From JAXMHQ01 sp046346665 (GTDB taxonomy: Bacteria > Verrucomicrobiota > Verrucomicrobiia > Limisphaerales > JAXMHQ01), in assembly GCA_046346665.1 (NCBI GenBank), contig JAXMHQ010000035.1, positions 1-50,373 of the forward strand: a stretch of 50,373 bases of DNA, given 5' to 3'. Of this stretch, positions 9,401 through 17,859 are shown in pieces; within the stretch, counting starts at the first letter, position 1, and every line of letters starts with the position of its first letter. Under the pieces are notes generated by a model. The model was given only the letters and a program-made list of their open reading frames with translations, was not told the origin of the DNA and ran no database searches. Both the position numbers and the translations under genes were made by a program.

Positions 9401-10838
9401 GAATTCCCTGGTTTCACCGGCCATCCCGCTGATGACCGGTCCGATCCAGTTGATGTTCCGGAACAATTTCAACCTGGAAGGCGGCCTGGACGGCAACGGC
9501 CAGGATGGCGGCGTCCTGGAAGTCAGCGTGGACGGCGCCTCGTTCACCGACATTGTTTCAGCGGGCGGAATCTTCGTGAGCGGCGGTTACACCATGCCCA
9601 TCAGCTCGGGCTACGGCAACCCGCTCGCCGGGCGCCAGGCCTGGAGCGGCAATTCCAGCGGCTGGATCAACACGATCGTGGATCTGCCCGCCAGCATGTG
9701 GGGCCACACCGTCCAGTTCCGCTGGCGTTGCGGCACGGACTCCGGCACCGCGTGGAAAGGGTGGTGGATCGATTCCATCCAGGTGCGCGGCTCCTGGTGC
9801 TGTCCCTCGCTCCCGCCGCCGGCGCCGTTCCTTCCCACCGCCGGGGGATTTGCCGGACTATTCAGCCCCGCGGCCGGGCCCGACCTGGGCGATTCCGGGT
9901 TCGTGTCGATTTCACTTACGCCGGCCGCCTCGTTCAGCGGATCGCTCCAGCTCTGCGCGACTGCTTACAAATTGAGCGGACAATTCGACGCGTTCGGCGC
10001 CGCGTCGAATTCCATTCTCCGAAAAAACGCCAGCCCGCTCACGCTGCGCATGCAAGTCGAGACGGATGACAATTCCCGCGTGACCGGCACCGTGTCTGAC
10101 GGCACCTGGCACGCGGACCTGCTGGCGCTGCGCACGCCTTACGACGCCCGCACCAACCCGGCGCCGTTCGCGGGCGCCTATACGTGGATCGTCCAGGGAA
10201 CGCACGACGCTTCGAACACCAACCTTCCGACGGGCGACGGCTACGCGGCATTGAAGATCGATGGCTCCGGTGCGGTCAAACTGGCCGGCAACCTCGCGGA
10301 TGGCCTGAAACTTTCCGAATCCGCCCGGATCGCTTCGTCCGGCCAATGGCCTTTCTACGCGGCGCCGTCCGCGACGGAACAACTTTACGGCTGGCTCACG
10401 CTGGACACGAACCAGGTGGGATCTGACATCTCCGGGACATTGACCTGGTCGAAGCTGGCGGTTGCGGGCGCCAGATATTTCCCGCTCGGATTCAGCTACG
10501 CCGCACCAGTCGCAGGCTCGGCTTATCGCGCCCCGGCGTCCGGCGGGCAGGTGATGTCTTACACCAACGCGGCCGTGATTTTGTCGGGCGGCAATCTTGC
10601 GGCGGACATCGTGAACCCGGTGACGTTGTCGGGGGGCAAGGCGGTTAGCGGAACCCCGACCAACAAGCTCGCGCTGTCCATCACCACGAGCAGCGGCGCG
10701 TTCAAGGGAACCTTCGTTCCTCCTGGCGCAACGAAAAGTTCCGCCTACGCCGGCGTGATTCTCCAGAAACAGCAATATGGCGCCGGTTATTTCCCCGGAA
10801 CCAACCAGGCCGGCGGAGTGATCGTGACGAATTACTGA
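6423..10838 (+). CDS. Secreted S8 (subtilisin-like) serine protease, paralog of the preceding gene, with long beta-rich C-terminus
   Basis: The 1471-residue protein starts with a Lys/Arg-rich signal peptide (MKSHRRLRRF, then VVFAAGLFAFVCAA). The pro-region repeats that of the previous gene (RVDDLQTARQLL, VDYGSFQLIEVDSLP). Triad residues are D318 (SDSGIDNGT), H366 (GCDGHGN) and S616 (SSGTSHSAPAVSG). The two proteins align through about residue 930 and then diverge. This one continues with a MAM/jelly-roll-like module (about 940-1120; NFDAVTKGLPVGW, WKGWWIDSIQV) and a 340-residue tail with the motif QWPFYAAPSATEQLYGWLTL, a repeat type I associate with C-termini of exported verrucomicrobial proteins. 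The tails probably give the paralogs different surface attachment or substrates. Confidence 0.9.
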   Translation: MKSHRRLRRFVSCVVFAAGLFAFVCAAPGAPRRVRVDDLQTARQLLDAGGRLLVDYGSFQLIEVDSLPVAKSADARIRSMDGSDYLQLNARILNTRAAEAQALRGPVGSFEGLRLHLVQFVGPILPEWRAAIAAAGVQVINYLPQNAFLVSGDAAALVRLQSWAASNPVVQWEGPFPADYKVHPAASPLDAKGAVRQSGPVTVAVQLVQDPGANPATLALLDQWKLAPVKRDGKILQFRNLVVTLPAERVLELAARPDVISIQPWKAPRKMDERQDQIVAGNVAGGQLTGAGYLAWLAAKGFNQAQFDASGFVVDVSDSGIDNGTQSPGHYALYPAAAVTLPSRVVYNRLEGVRNSGSTLQGCDGHGNINAHIIAGYDAFTGFPHADSSGYAYGLGVCPFVRVGSSVVFDPDYFTSPNYTTLMTDAWNDGARVSNNSWGSSVAGAYDIDAQSYDALVRDSGAAGSNRAMVIVFSAGNDGPDSTTIASPGSAKNVITVGAADNVRSINTFNGGNDPSGSDACSTTDSDAATAESLADFSSRGPCADGRKKPDLVAPGTHVTGGAPQNGSATTNGVGSGLACFNASGVCALPGSGTKGNAANFFPLNQKFYTESSGTSHSAPAVSGACALLRQYFINQGWAPPSPAMTKAFLMNSARYLTGNYANDTLWSTSQGMGELNLGMAFDAAARSLHDQSAGEVFTATGQTLTFNGVISDVTKPFRVTLAWTDGPGSTLAGKELVNDLDLRVTVGGQTYKGNVFSGNRSVTGGSADSLNNVESVFLPAGASGQFSITVSAANIATDAIHNSGGLPAQDFALVIYNGSEAARPSLAVAAWQVLDETCATDSGTVDPGETVTVNFTLQNFGNANTTNLVLTLLATNGIASPSGPQSFGAVSTNGTTVSQAFSFTAGGTCGGTIRPTFQLQDGSADLGTLSCVIPLGASVPIYLQNFDAVTKGLPVGWTTAGGAGQKPWAITRTASDSPTSSIFSGESSAQGVNSLVSPAIPLMTGPIQLMFRNNFNLEGGLDGNGQDGGVLEVSVDGASFTDIVSAGGIFVSGGYTMPISSGYGNPLAGRQAWSGNSSGWINTIVDLPASMWGHTVQFRWRCGTDSGTAWKGWWIDSIQVRGSWCCPSLPPPAPFLPTAGGFAGLFSPAAGPDLGDSGFVSISLTPAASFSGSLQLCATAYKLSGQFDAFGAASNSILRKNASPLTLRMQVETDDNSRVTGTVSDGTWHADLLALRTPYDARTNPAPFAGAYTWIVQGTHDASNTNLPTGDGYAALKIDGSGAVKLAGNLADGLKLSESARIASSGQWPFYAAPSATEQLYGWLTLDTNQVGSDISGTLTWSKLAVAGARYFPLGFSYAAPVAGSAYRAPASGGQVMSYTNAAVILSGGNLAADIVNPVTLSGGKAVSGTPTNKLALSITTSSGAFKGTFVPPGATKSSAYAGVILQKQQYGAGYFPGTNQAGGVIVTNY

Positions 10839-10844
10839 TACGGC

Positions 10845-10922
10845 GGTCGAGGGCCGAGAGTCGAGAGTCGAGGTGCTGTTGCCGCCGCCCCTGGCTCTCG
10901 ACCCTCGACCTTCGACTCTCGG
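10845..10922. repeat. Inverted repeat with GTCGAGA heptamer arms (family D)
   Basis: The left arm, about 10845-10873, is four GTCGAGA-like heptamers. The right arm, about 10895-10922, is the reverse complement (CTCGACCCTCGACC). It fills the gap between protease 2 and polA. Both arms are degenerate, but unit size and count match families A and C. Confidence 0.8.
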
Positions 10923-10939
10923 CGCGTTAAGCTGGCGTC

Positions 10940-13711
10940 ATGGCCAAACGGTTGTTTCTCCTGGACGGCATGGCGCTCGTTTACCGCGCGCACTTTGCGT
11001 TCATCGCCCGCCCGATCCTGACGTCGAAAGGCGTGAACACGTCCGCGCTGTACGGGTTCACGCAGACGTTGCTGGACGTGATGTCGCGGCTGCAGCCGAC
11101 GCACCTGGCGGTGGCGTTCGACACCGAGGCGCCCACCGCGCGGCACACCGCCTACCCGGAATACAAGGCCACCCGCCAATCGATGCCGGAGGATCTCGCG
11201 GACGCGCTGCCGCATGTGCGGCGGATGATCGAGGCTTTCCGCGTGCCGGTGCTGGCCTGTGACGGGTTCGAGGCGGATGACATCATCGGCACGCTGGCGC
11301 GGCGGGCAGAGCGGGAGGGATTCCAGACGTTCATGGTGACGCCGGACAAGGATTTCGGACAACTCGTCGACGCGAACACGTTTCTGCTGAAACCCGGCCG
11401 GGCAGGGGACGAGGCCGAAATTCTGGGAGTGCCGGAAATTCTCGCGCGCTGGGGCATCCAGCGTCCCGAACAGGTCGTGGATGTGCTCGCGCTCATGGGC
11501 GACGCTTCCGACAACGTGCCCGGCGTGCCCGGCATCGGCGAAAAAACCGCCATCAAACTCATCGCCCAGTTCGGTTCGGTGGAAAATCTCCTGGCCCGCA
11601 CCGCCGAACTCAAGGGCCGCGTGCGCGATTCCCTCGAAGCCAACCGCGACCTCGCGCTGCTGTCCAAAAAGCTCGTCACGATTCTGTCCGATGCGCCGTG
11701 TCCGGCCGATTTGGAATCGCTCAAACTCCGGCCGGCGGACGAGGAAGCGGTCAAGAGCCTGTGCCGCGAATTCGAATTCAATTCGATCGGCCGCCGCCTG
11801 TTCGGCGACGAATTCCGGGCGGGCAGGGGATTTCAACCCGCCGCGGAAGGCGTCGAGGCCGCCCCCGCGGCGCCGCAGCCGGCCGCCGCCGTCGCGGAAC
11901 CGGCCCCGCCGGTCGCTCCCGCGGTCGAGGTGCCGCACGAATATTCCGTTGCGGACACGGCCGCCCTGCAAACCATGCTGGCGAAAATGCTGCGATCGAA
12001 ATCTGCCATCGCGCTGGCGGCGGATTTTTCGGGCGAAGAAACAGGCCAGGCTTCGCTGGCCGGGCTCGCGTTTTCCGTCGAGGCGGGACGGGCGGATTAC
12101 GTTCCGCTGCCGTCGGATTCCGCGGCGGCTGCGGCGGTGCTGGAGAAGTTCCGGTCCGTGTTGGAATCGGAGAAGATTGCCAAGTTGGGGCACGATCTGA
12201 AGCCGCTGGTGGGCGCGTTGAGCCGGGCGGGGGTGCGGCTGGGCGGCGAACTCTTCGACACGTTGATCGCGCACAGCCTGCTGGACGGCGACCAGCGGCA
12301 CGCGATTGAATATCTGTCGGAGGCATTGCTCGGCCGGGTGCTGGCCGCCGGCGGGAGCGGGCCGGAGCAATTGGATTTGGGCGAAACGGCGGTGCGGCGT
12401 TCGGCGGAGCGCGCGGGCGGTCGGGCCGATGTGGCCGGGCAACTCCGTCCGAAGCTCGAGCCGCGACTCGGACCCGAAGGCCAGTCGCGCGTGTTTTCCG
12501 AAATCGAAATTCCACTCGTGCCGGTGCTTGCCGACATGGAGAACGAGGGCATCCGGGTTGACGCCGCGGCGCTGGCGGAATTTTCGGCGCAGTTGTCGAA
12601 GGAAATGTCTGCGCTGGAGCACTCGGTTCACGCTCTCGCGGGCCGCGAGTTCAACATGAATTCGCCGCGGCAGCTCGGCGAGGTGTTGTTCGAGGAATTG
12701 GAAATTTCCAAAACCTCGAAGAAGACCCGCACCGGCCAGCATGCGACCGACGAGCAGACCCTGATGACCCTCGCGCCGGAGCACGAAATCGTCCGCAAAC
12801 TGCTCGAATACCGAGCCGCGGCGAAATTGAAATCGACATACGCCGACGCGCTGCCGGCCGCGATCCGGCCCGGCACCGGCCGGATCCACACGACCTACCA
12901 GCAGGTCATGACATCCACCGGGCGATTGAGTTCGCAGAATCCGAATTTGCAGAACATTCCCATCCGGACCGAGCGCGGCCAGGAGATCCGGAAGGCGTTT
13001 GTGCCGCGCGATCCGGAGCACCTGTTGTTGTCGGCGGATTATTCGCAGATCGAGTTGAGGATCATTGCCGCGCTGAGCCGGGAGGCGGGGTTGCTGGAGG
13101 CGTTCCGGACGGGCACGGATGTCCACACGGCGACGGCGGCGCGGGTGTTTGGCGTGGCCCTGGATGCGGTGACGCCCGAGATGCGGCGGAAGGCGAAGAT
13201 GGTGAATTACGGGATCGCGTACGGGATTTCGGCGTTCGGGCTGTCGCAGCGGCTCGGAATTCCGCGCAAGGAGGGAAGCGCGATCATCGAGGAATATTTC
13301 AAGCAGTTTGCGGGGATCCGGCAATACATGGACGGGACGATCGCGTTTGCGCGCGAGAAGGGCTTTGCCGCCACCGTCACGGGGCGCCGGCGTTATCTGC
13401 GCGATATTTCATCGGCCAACGGCACGGTGCGCGCCGCGGCGGAGCGCAACGCGATCAACGCGCCGATCCAGGGGACGGCGGCGGACATGATCAAGCTGGC
13501 GATGGTGGGGATTCATGCGGAGTTGCGCCGGCGGAAGCTTCGCACGCGGATGCTGCTGCAGGTGCACGACGAACTGGTGTTCGACCTGTTCCGGCCCGAG
13601 GAAACCGAGGTGCGGCAACTGGTGGAACAGCACATGACCACCGCGCTCCCGCTGGACGTGCCCATCGAAGTGGAGATGGGGGTGGGCAAGACGTGGCTGG
13701 AGGCGCATTGA
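10940..13711 (+). CDS. polA: DNA polymerase I
   Basis: The 923-residue enzyme fills gaps and removes RNA primers in repair and lagging-strand synthesis. The N-terminal 5' nuclease domain (about 1-290) shows DGFEADDIIGT, TPDKDFGQLV and GDASDNVPGVPGIGEKT. A middle domain (about 310-510) has the 3'-5' exonuclease fold, but by eye the metal-binding carboxylates of the Klenow enzyme look replaced: DTE reads ADF, the NLKYD site reads DLKPL, and the YxxxD site has Arg. Proofreading is therefore probably lost. The C-terminal polymerase domain is intact: motif A LSADYSQIELR (Asp near residue 700), motif B RRKAKMVNYGIAYG and motif C QVHDELV (near 873). The start at 10940 gives the usual MAKRLFLLDGMALVYRAHF. 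Confidence 0.97.
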   Translation: MAKRLFLLDGMALVYRAHFAFIARPILTSKGVNTSALYGFTQTLLDVMSRLQPTHLAVAFDTEAPTARHTAYPEYKATRQSMPEDLADALPHVRRMIEAFRVPVLACDGFEADDIIGTLARRAEREGFQTFMVTPDKDFGQLVDANTFLLKPGRAGDEAEILGVPEILARWGIQRPEQVVDVLALMGDASDNVPGVPGIGEKTAIKLIAQFGSVENLLARTAELKGRVRDSLEANRDLALLSKKLVTILSDAPCPADLESLKLRPADEEAVKSLCREFEFNSIGRRLFGDEFRAGRGFQPAAEGVEAAPAAPQPAAAVAEPAPPVAPAVEVPHEYSVADTAALQTMLAKMLRSKSAIALAADFSGEETGQASLAGLAFSVEAGRADYVPLPSDSAAAAAVLEKFRSVLESEKIAKLGHDLKPLVGALSRAGVRLGGELFDTLIAHSLLDGDQRHAIEYLSEALLGRVLAAGGSGPEQLDLGETAVRRSAERAGGRADVAGQLRPKLEPRLGPEGQSRVFSEIEIPLVPVLADMENEGIRVDAAALAEFSAQLSKEMSALEHSVHALAGREFNMNSPRQLGEVLFEELEISKTSKKTRTGQHATDEQTLMTLAPEHEIVRKLLEYRAAAKLKSTYADALPAAIRPGTGRIHTTYQQVMTSTGRLSSQNPNLQNIPIRTERGQEIRKAFVPRDPEHLLLSADYSQIELRIIAALSREAGLLEAFRTGTDVHTATAARVFGVALDAVTPEMRRKAKMVNYGIAYGISAFGLSQRLGIPRKEGSAIIEEYFKQFAGIRQYMDGTIAFAREKGFAATVTGRRRYLRDISSANGTVRAAAERNAINAPIQGTAADMIKLAMVGIHAELRRRKLRTRMLLQVHDELVFDLFRPEETEVRQLVEQHMTTALPLDVPIEVEMGVGKTWLEAH

Positions 13712-13720
13712 GGGCATGGG

Positions 13721-13750
13721 GTGCTGGAGTGGTGGAGTGGTGGAGTGCTG
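13721..13750 (+). repeat. GGAGTGGT octamer tandem tract (family F)
   Basis: GGAGTGGT is repeated about three times with the last unit cut, starting 9 bp after the polA stop. I could not find a convincing complementary right arm before the glycosyltransferase gene; GACTCCAATACGCC near 13780 is the nearest candidate. Confidence 0.55.
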
Positions 13751-13842
13751 CGAAACCTGACCAGCCGGTTTGCCAAGACTCCAATACGCCGCTCGGTAAT
13801 GTGCCCAATTTGATTTCGCGTCTTCGAGTGATCAGACGGTTT

Positions 13843-13890
13843 GGTAGGGCGCCGCTCCGCGGCGCCGGCCGCGCGGAGCGCAGCCCTACC
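13843..13890. repeat. Palindromic element bounded by GGTAGGGC/GCCCTACC (family H)
   Basis: GGTAGGGC (13843-13850) pairs with GCCCTACC (13883-13890). Inside are overlapping palindromes (GGCGCCG with CGGCGCC; GCTCCGC with GCGGAGC). GTTTGG just outside pairs with CCAAAC further right, extending the stem. The rest of the 13712-13970 gap shows no gene. This looks like a dispersed GC-rich palindromic repeat. Confidence 0.7.
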
Positions 13891-14036
13891 ACGGCAGGTT
13901 CCTCCCAAACTGTAAATTAGGACGTTACCCTCCGCTTTCCCCTATTGCATCGCCACGCTGATTTGCCATCATAACCCGCATCGAGCCTCCGTATTCATCG
14001 GCATCGCTGTCGAACCGCACGCTGGCGTGGCTGGCA

Positions 14037-15716
14037 GTGGCGGTTGTTTTTGCCTGCCTCTTTTTGCGCCTCGGATATCTCCCGCTGATGGCGCCCGACG
14101 AAGGGCGCAATGCCGAGGTGGGGCGGGAGATGAAGAATTCCGGCGACTGGCTGGTGCCGACCTACAACGGGCTCGCTTACCTCGACAAGCCCGCGTTTTA
14201 TTTCAAGGCGGTTGCCCTGTCGCTCGCCGCGTTCGGCGAGAACGAAACCGCCGCGCGATTGCCGTCCGCCCTGTTCGGCCTGGCCCTGGTCGGCGTGACG
14301 TTCCTGTTTTGCCGCAAGGTGCACGGCGCGCGGTGCGGCTGGATCGCCGCCTCGGTCATCGGCGCGACACCGCTGTTCCTCGCCAATTCGCGCACGGTGA
14401 TCTTCGACATCGCCCTCGCGCTGTTCGTGTGCTCGGCGATCTTCGCCGGCTACCTGGCCGAGCAATCCGACGTCGTGTCGCGCCGGCGCTGGTACCTGGC
14501 CGGCGCCGCCTGCGCGGGCCTCGGCACGCTGGTGAAGGGGCCCGTCGGATTTGTCCTGCCCCTCCTCGTGCTCCTCGTCCATGCGCGCGTCGAGGGACAT
14601 CGCGGCGCCTGGAAACGGCTGTTCGCGCCGCTGAATTTCGCCGTGTTCTTCGCCATCGCTCTGCCCTGGTTCGTCGGGCTCTGCCTGCGCCACCCGGACT
14701 TTCTCCATTACGGCCTCGTCGAGGAATCGTTTCACCGGTTCACCTCGGCGCGCACGTTCCATCGGTCGGAGCCGTTTTACTTCTACATCGTGATCGTCGC
14801 CGCGCTGTTTTTCCCGTGGAGTTTGCTGCTGCCCGAAGCGATGCTGGCGACCTGGCGCGGCAAATGGGCCCGGGCCGCCGCCGACCGCCTCTGCATCACC
14901 TGGGCCCTCGTGGTCATTGTCTTCTTCTCCATATCGCAGTCCAAGCTCCCGGGCTACATTCTGAGCGTGACGGTCGCTTCCGGCATCCTCATGGCGAGGC
15001 TGCTCGGGCGCGCCCTGGATTCCAACGGATCGCGCCCGGCGCGGCTCGTGGTCCGGACAGCAGCGGTCTTTGGGATGATCTGCCTGGCGGCGGCTGTTGC
15101 GGCGGTGATCGGGATGTCCCGCATGCAGGCGCTGGCCGGCCCGCTGCGCATTCCGGTTCCGGCTGCCGAACAACTGGGCCATGCCGCCATCCCGCTCGCC
15201 GGCGTCCTGCTCGCCTGCGGCGTTGCTGCGTGGATTGCCTGGCTTCGACGCAGCCCCGCCATCGCCTTCCTCTGCCTCGCCCTGTTTCCGCCGCTTGCCG
15301 TGCAGTCGGGCGTCGGCGTCGCGTCCGTCATCTTCGAAGCGAAGTCCGGCCGCGTCATCGCCCGCGCCTTGCCGTCCATCCCCGACACCACCGAGATCGC
15401 CACGCTGAATTGTTTTCCGAACGGGCTGCTGTTTTACCTGGAACGCTACGTCACCCTGTTCACTCGCGACGGCGAGGAGACCACCAGCAATTACATCATG
15501 TACCGGCTGCGCAACGATGCCCAGTGGCCGGACCGGGTCGTGCACCGGGACCAGTTGGAATCCTGGCTGAATTCGCGGACGAACGCCGTGTACCTCATCA
15601 GCCGGAACGCCGACCGCAAGCGCATGGAAAGTCTCGCCTCGGCGCGCGGCGCGGCCGTGACCGAACTGCCGTCGGGATATCTCGGGCTCGAGCTGGCTCA
15701 GCCGCGGTCACCTTGA
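14037..15716 (+). CDS. GT39-family (ArnT/PMT-like) membrane glycosyltransferase
   Basis: This 559-residue integral membrane protein belongs to the family that moves sugars from polyprenyl-phosphate donors to lipid A, protein or glycan acceptors on the outer side of the inner membrane. The diagnostic first loop, LPLMAPDEGRNAEVGREM with the Asp-Glu pair, and the following YLDKPAFYFKAVALSLAAFG match the ArnT/PMT layout. Many hydrophobic helices follow (for example LVVIVFFSISQSKLPGYIL). The GTG at 14037 begins inside the first membrane helix; the frame is open back to 13962 with only rare start codons (ATA 13971, CTG 14007), so the true start is uncertain and probably earlier. An asparagine synthetase-like gene follows after 7 bp, suggesting one transcript. 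Confidence 0.85.
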   Translation: MAVVFACLFLRLGYLPLMAPDEGRNAEVGREMKNSGDWLVPTYNGLAYLDKPAFYFKAVALSLAAFGENETAARLPSALFGLALVGVTFLFCRKVHGARCGWIAASVIGATPLFLANSRTVIFDIALALFVCSAIFAGYLAEQSDVVSRRRWYLAGAACAGLGTLVKGPVGFVLPLLVLLVHARVEGHRGAWKRLFAPLNFAVFFAIALPWFVGLCLRHPDFLHYGLVEESFHRFTSARTFHRSEPFYFYIVIVAALFFPWSLLLPEAMLATWRGKWARAAADRLCITWALVVIVFFSISQSKLPGYILSVTVASGILMARLLGRALDSNGSRPARLVVRTAAVFGMICLAAAVAAVIGMSRMQALAGPLRIPVPAAEQLGHAAIPLAGVLLACGVAAWIAWLRRSPAIAFLCLALFPPLAVQSGVGVASVIFEAKSGRVIARALPSIPDTTEIATLNCFPNGLLFYLERYVTLFTRDGEETTSNYIMYRLRNDAQWPDRVVHRDQLESWLNSRTNAVYLISRNADRKRMESLASARGAAVTELPSGYLGLELAQPRSP

Positions 15717-15723
15717 TCCTGTT

Positions 15724-17586
15724 ATGTGCGGCATCTGCGGCATCATCAACCACGAAGGCTTCCCGGACCCCGAATCCACCCGGCAAACGGTCGAGGGCAT
15801 GCTGCAGTCGCTCGGCCATCGGGGTCCCGACGCGACGGGTTTCTCGGCGTCGCGCGACGCGGTGCTCGGCGCGACGCGGCTGGCGATCCGGGGAATTTCC
15901 GACGGCACCCAGCCGATCGTGGACGAGGCTACGGGAGTGCTGGCGGTGTGCAACGGGGAGATCGACAATCACCGGCAATTGCGCGAGTGGCTGGCGGCGC
16001 GGGGGCGGCCGGTGCGCCGGGCCACCGACGTGGCCGTGATCCCGGGCTTGTACCTGGAGTTGGGCGAGAATTTCGTCGAGCGCCTCGCCGGCGCCTTCGC
16101 CATCGCCGTCTGGGATCCGCGCCATCGCAGGCTGTTGCTGGCGCGGGATCGCGCGGGTGAGCGGCCGTTGTTTTACGCGGAGCGCGGGCCTTCGGTGCGG
16201 TTCGCCACCGAGCTCGCCGCATTGACGGCGGGGCACCGCCTTCCGGCCGGGCTCGACCTGAACGGGCTGGCGCAGTACCTCCAGTTCGGAATTTTTCCGT
16301 CGCCCCAGACACCCTTCACGGAGATCCGGAAAGTGCCGCCGGGGGGGCTTTTGCAGTTCGGACCCGACGGCGTCCGGAAGCGGGCCTTCTGGCGCTGGCC
16401 GGTGTGCGAAGCGCCGAAGTCGGAACCGTCGCTGGATGTGTTCGACGAAATTTTCCGCGGAGCCGTCGCGCGGCAGAGCGATGTGGAGGTGAATTTCGGG
16501 GTGTTCCTCAGCGGCGGCATCGATTCATCGCTCGTCTCGGCCGTGACGCGGTCGCTGCACCCGGACCGGCCGCTCAAGGCTTACACATTGCGGTTCGAGG
16601 AGGAATCTTTCGATGAAGGGGACTTTGCGGGCGCGGTGGCGGAGCGGTTTGGGATGGAGCGGATCGCGGTGTGGGTGAAGCCGGGCGAGATTCCTGGGGC
16701 TTTGAGGGACCTGGTGCGGCTGGTGGGCGAACCGCTGGCGGACCCGGCGTGGCTGCCGGCTGCGTTGCTGGCGCGGCGTGCGACGCAGGACGTCCGGCTG
16801 GCTCTCGTGGGCGAGGGGGCCGACGAATTGTTCGGCGGTTATCCAACTTACATCGGCGCGGCGGTGGCGGAACGATACGCCCGCTTGCCGCGCTGGATGC
16901 GGTCCATCGCGCGCGGCGCGCTGAACCGCGTGCCGCCGTCGGACAAGAAGATGACTGTGTCGTTCCTGCTGAAGAAATTTGTGGATGGCGCGGACCTGGA
17001 CGGGCTGGTGCGGCACCGGTTCTGGGTGTCGAACATCGCGCCGCCATTGCTGGAGCGATTGGGAGTGACGGCGCCGGGGTTGCCGGGTGAATCGGGTCCG
17101 GACGGCGTGTTGCTGGACCGGTTGCAATTGTGGGACCTGGAGACGTCGCTGGCGGAGGGATTGCTGACAAAGGCGGACCGGGCGAGCATGAGCTGCGCGC
17201 TGGAATTGCGCGCGCCGTTTTTGGACGAGGCCGTGATGGCGTATGCCGCGACTTTGCCGCCGCGCGACCGCGTGCGCGGATTTAACACCAAGGTGTTTTT
17301 AAAGAAATACGCTTTGCGTTATCTGCCCGAATCCATAGTGCACCGGCGGAAACGGGGGTTGTCCGTCCCTATGGGGCGCTGGCTCCGCGGGCCATTGCGG
17401 TCCTGGGCGGAATCGAAACTGGCCGGCGGCCGGTTGGAAACCGCCGGGATTCGCCCGGACGCCGTCCGGGAATTGTTCCGGGAACATTTGGATCGGAAAG
17501 CGGATCACGCGCGTGCGTTGTGGACGTTGCTGGTGCTGGCGGAATGGCTGGACTGGGCGGCGGAAGAGACGCAGGCGGGGCGCTGA
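15724..17586 (+). CDS. asnB: Asparagine synthetase (glutamine-hydrolysing)
   Basis: The 620-residue protein has an N-terminal class II glutaminase domain beginning MCGICGI, where Cys2 is the nucleophile after Met removal. It continues with HRGPDATG and NGEIDNHRQLR. The synthetase domain carries the ATP pyrophosphatase loop SGGIDSS (about residues 262-268) and the C-terminal ELRAPFLDE. It would use ATP, glutamine and aspartate to make asparagine, though paralogs of this family in polysaccharide loci amidate sugars or other acids. Its position 7 bp after a GT39 glycosyltransferase leaves both readings open. Confidence 0.9.
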   Translation: MCGICGIINHEGFPDPESTRQTVEGMLQSLGHRGPDATGFSASRDAVLGATRLAIRGISDGTQPIVDEATGVLAVCNGEIDNHRQLREWLAARGRPVRRATDVAVIPGLYLELGENFVERLAGAFAIAVWDPRHRRLLLARDRAGERPLFYAERGPSVRFATELAALTAGHRLPAGLDLNGLAQYLQFGIFPSPQTPFTEIRKVPPGGLLQFGPDGVRKRAFWRWPVCEAPKSEPSLDVFDEIFRGAVARQSDVEVNFGVFLSGGIDSSLVSAVTRSLHPDRPLKAYTLRFEEESFDEGDFAGAVAERFGMERIAVWVKPGEIPGALRDLVRLVGEPLADPAWLPAALLARRATQDVRLALVGEGADELFGGYPTYIGAAVAERYARLPRWMRSIARGALNRVPPSDKKMTVSFLLKKFVDGADLDGLVRHRFWVSNIAPPLLERLGVTAPGLPGESGPDGVLLDRLQLWDLETSLAEGLLTKADRASMSCALELRAPFLDEAVMAYAATLPPRDRVRGFNTKVFLKKYALRYLPESIVHRRKRGLSVPMGRWLRGPLRSWAESKLAGGRLETAGIRPDAVRELFREHLDRKADHARALWTLLVLAEWLDWAAEETQAGR

Positions 17587-17591
17587 AGTCC

Positions 17592-17697
17592 GTAGCGCAG
17601 ACCGCCGGTCTGCTGTGTCGCAGGCTGCCCAGCCTGCGTCGTTCCCCAAAGCGCCGACCGGCGGTCGGCGACACGGCAGGCCGGCGGCCTGCGCTAC
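17592..17697. repeat. Composite palindromic repeat: four consecutive hairpins inside an outer inverted repeat (family G)
   Basis: The outer arms GTAGCGCAG (17592-17600) and CTGCGCTAC (17689-17697) are perfect complements. Between them lie four separate palindromes: 17597-17613 (GCAGACCGCCGGTCTGC, near perfect), 17619-17638 (CGCAGGCTGCCCAGCCTGCG), 17652-17670 (CGCCGACCGGCGGTCGGCG) and 17676-17692 (GCAGGCCGGCGGCCTGC). It lies between asnB and the EF-G gene. The remaining sequence to 17859 shows no gene. Confidence 0.85.
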
Positions 17698-17859
17698 CGA
17701 ATGGCGCTGTGGGCAAGATTGGGCTATGGCCCGCCAAAATTTGAGCAGACACGCCGCGGGTTTCGGGCTTGGCTAGGGGCGGCAGCGTCTTTACATTTTG
17801 AAGACCGGGTCGGATTGGAATCGGAGTCGAACGAGATTAGCGATAGACACATCCTGCTT

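Noticed and set aside
10832..13324. Long open frame of about 830 codons antisense to polA
   Set aside because: Its composition is a shadow of the GC-rich polA codons. polA is complete and conserved on the other strand.
13693..13920. Small plus-strand open frame after polA
   Set aside because: It starts inside polA, then reads through two repeat elements and encodes low-complexity sequence.
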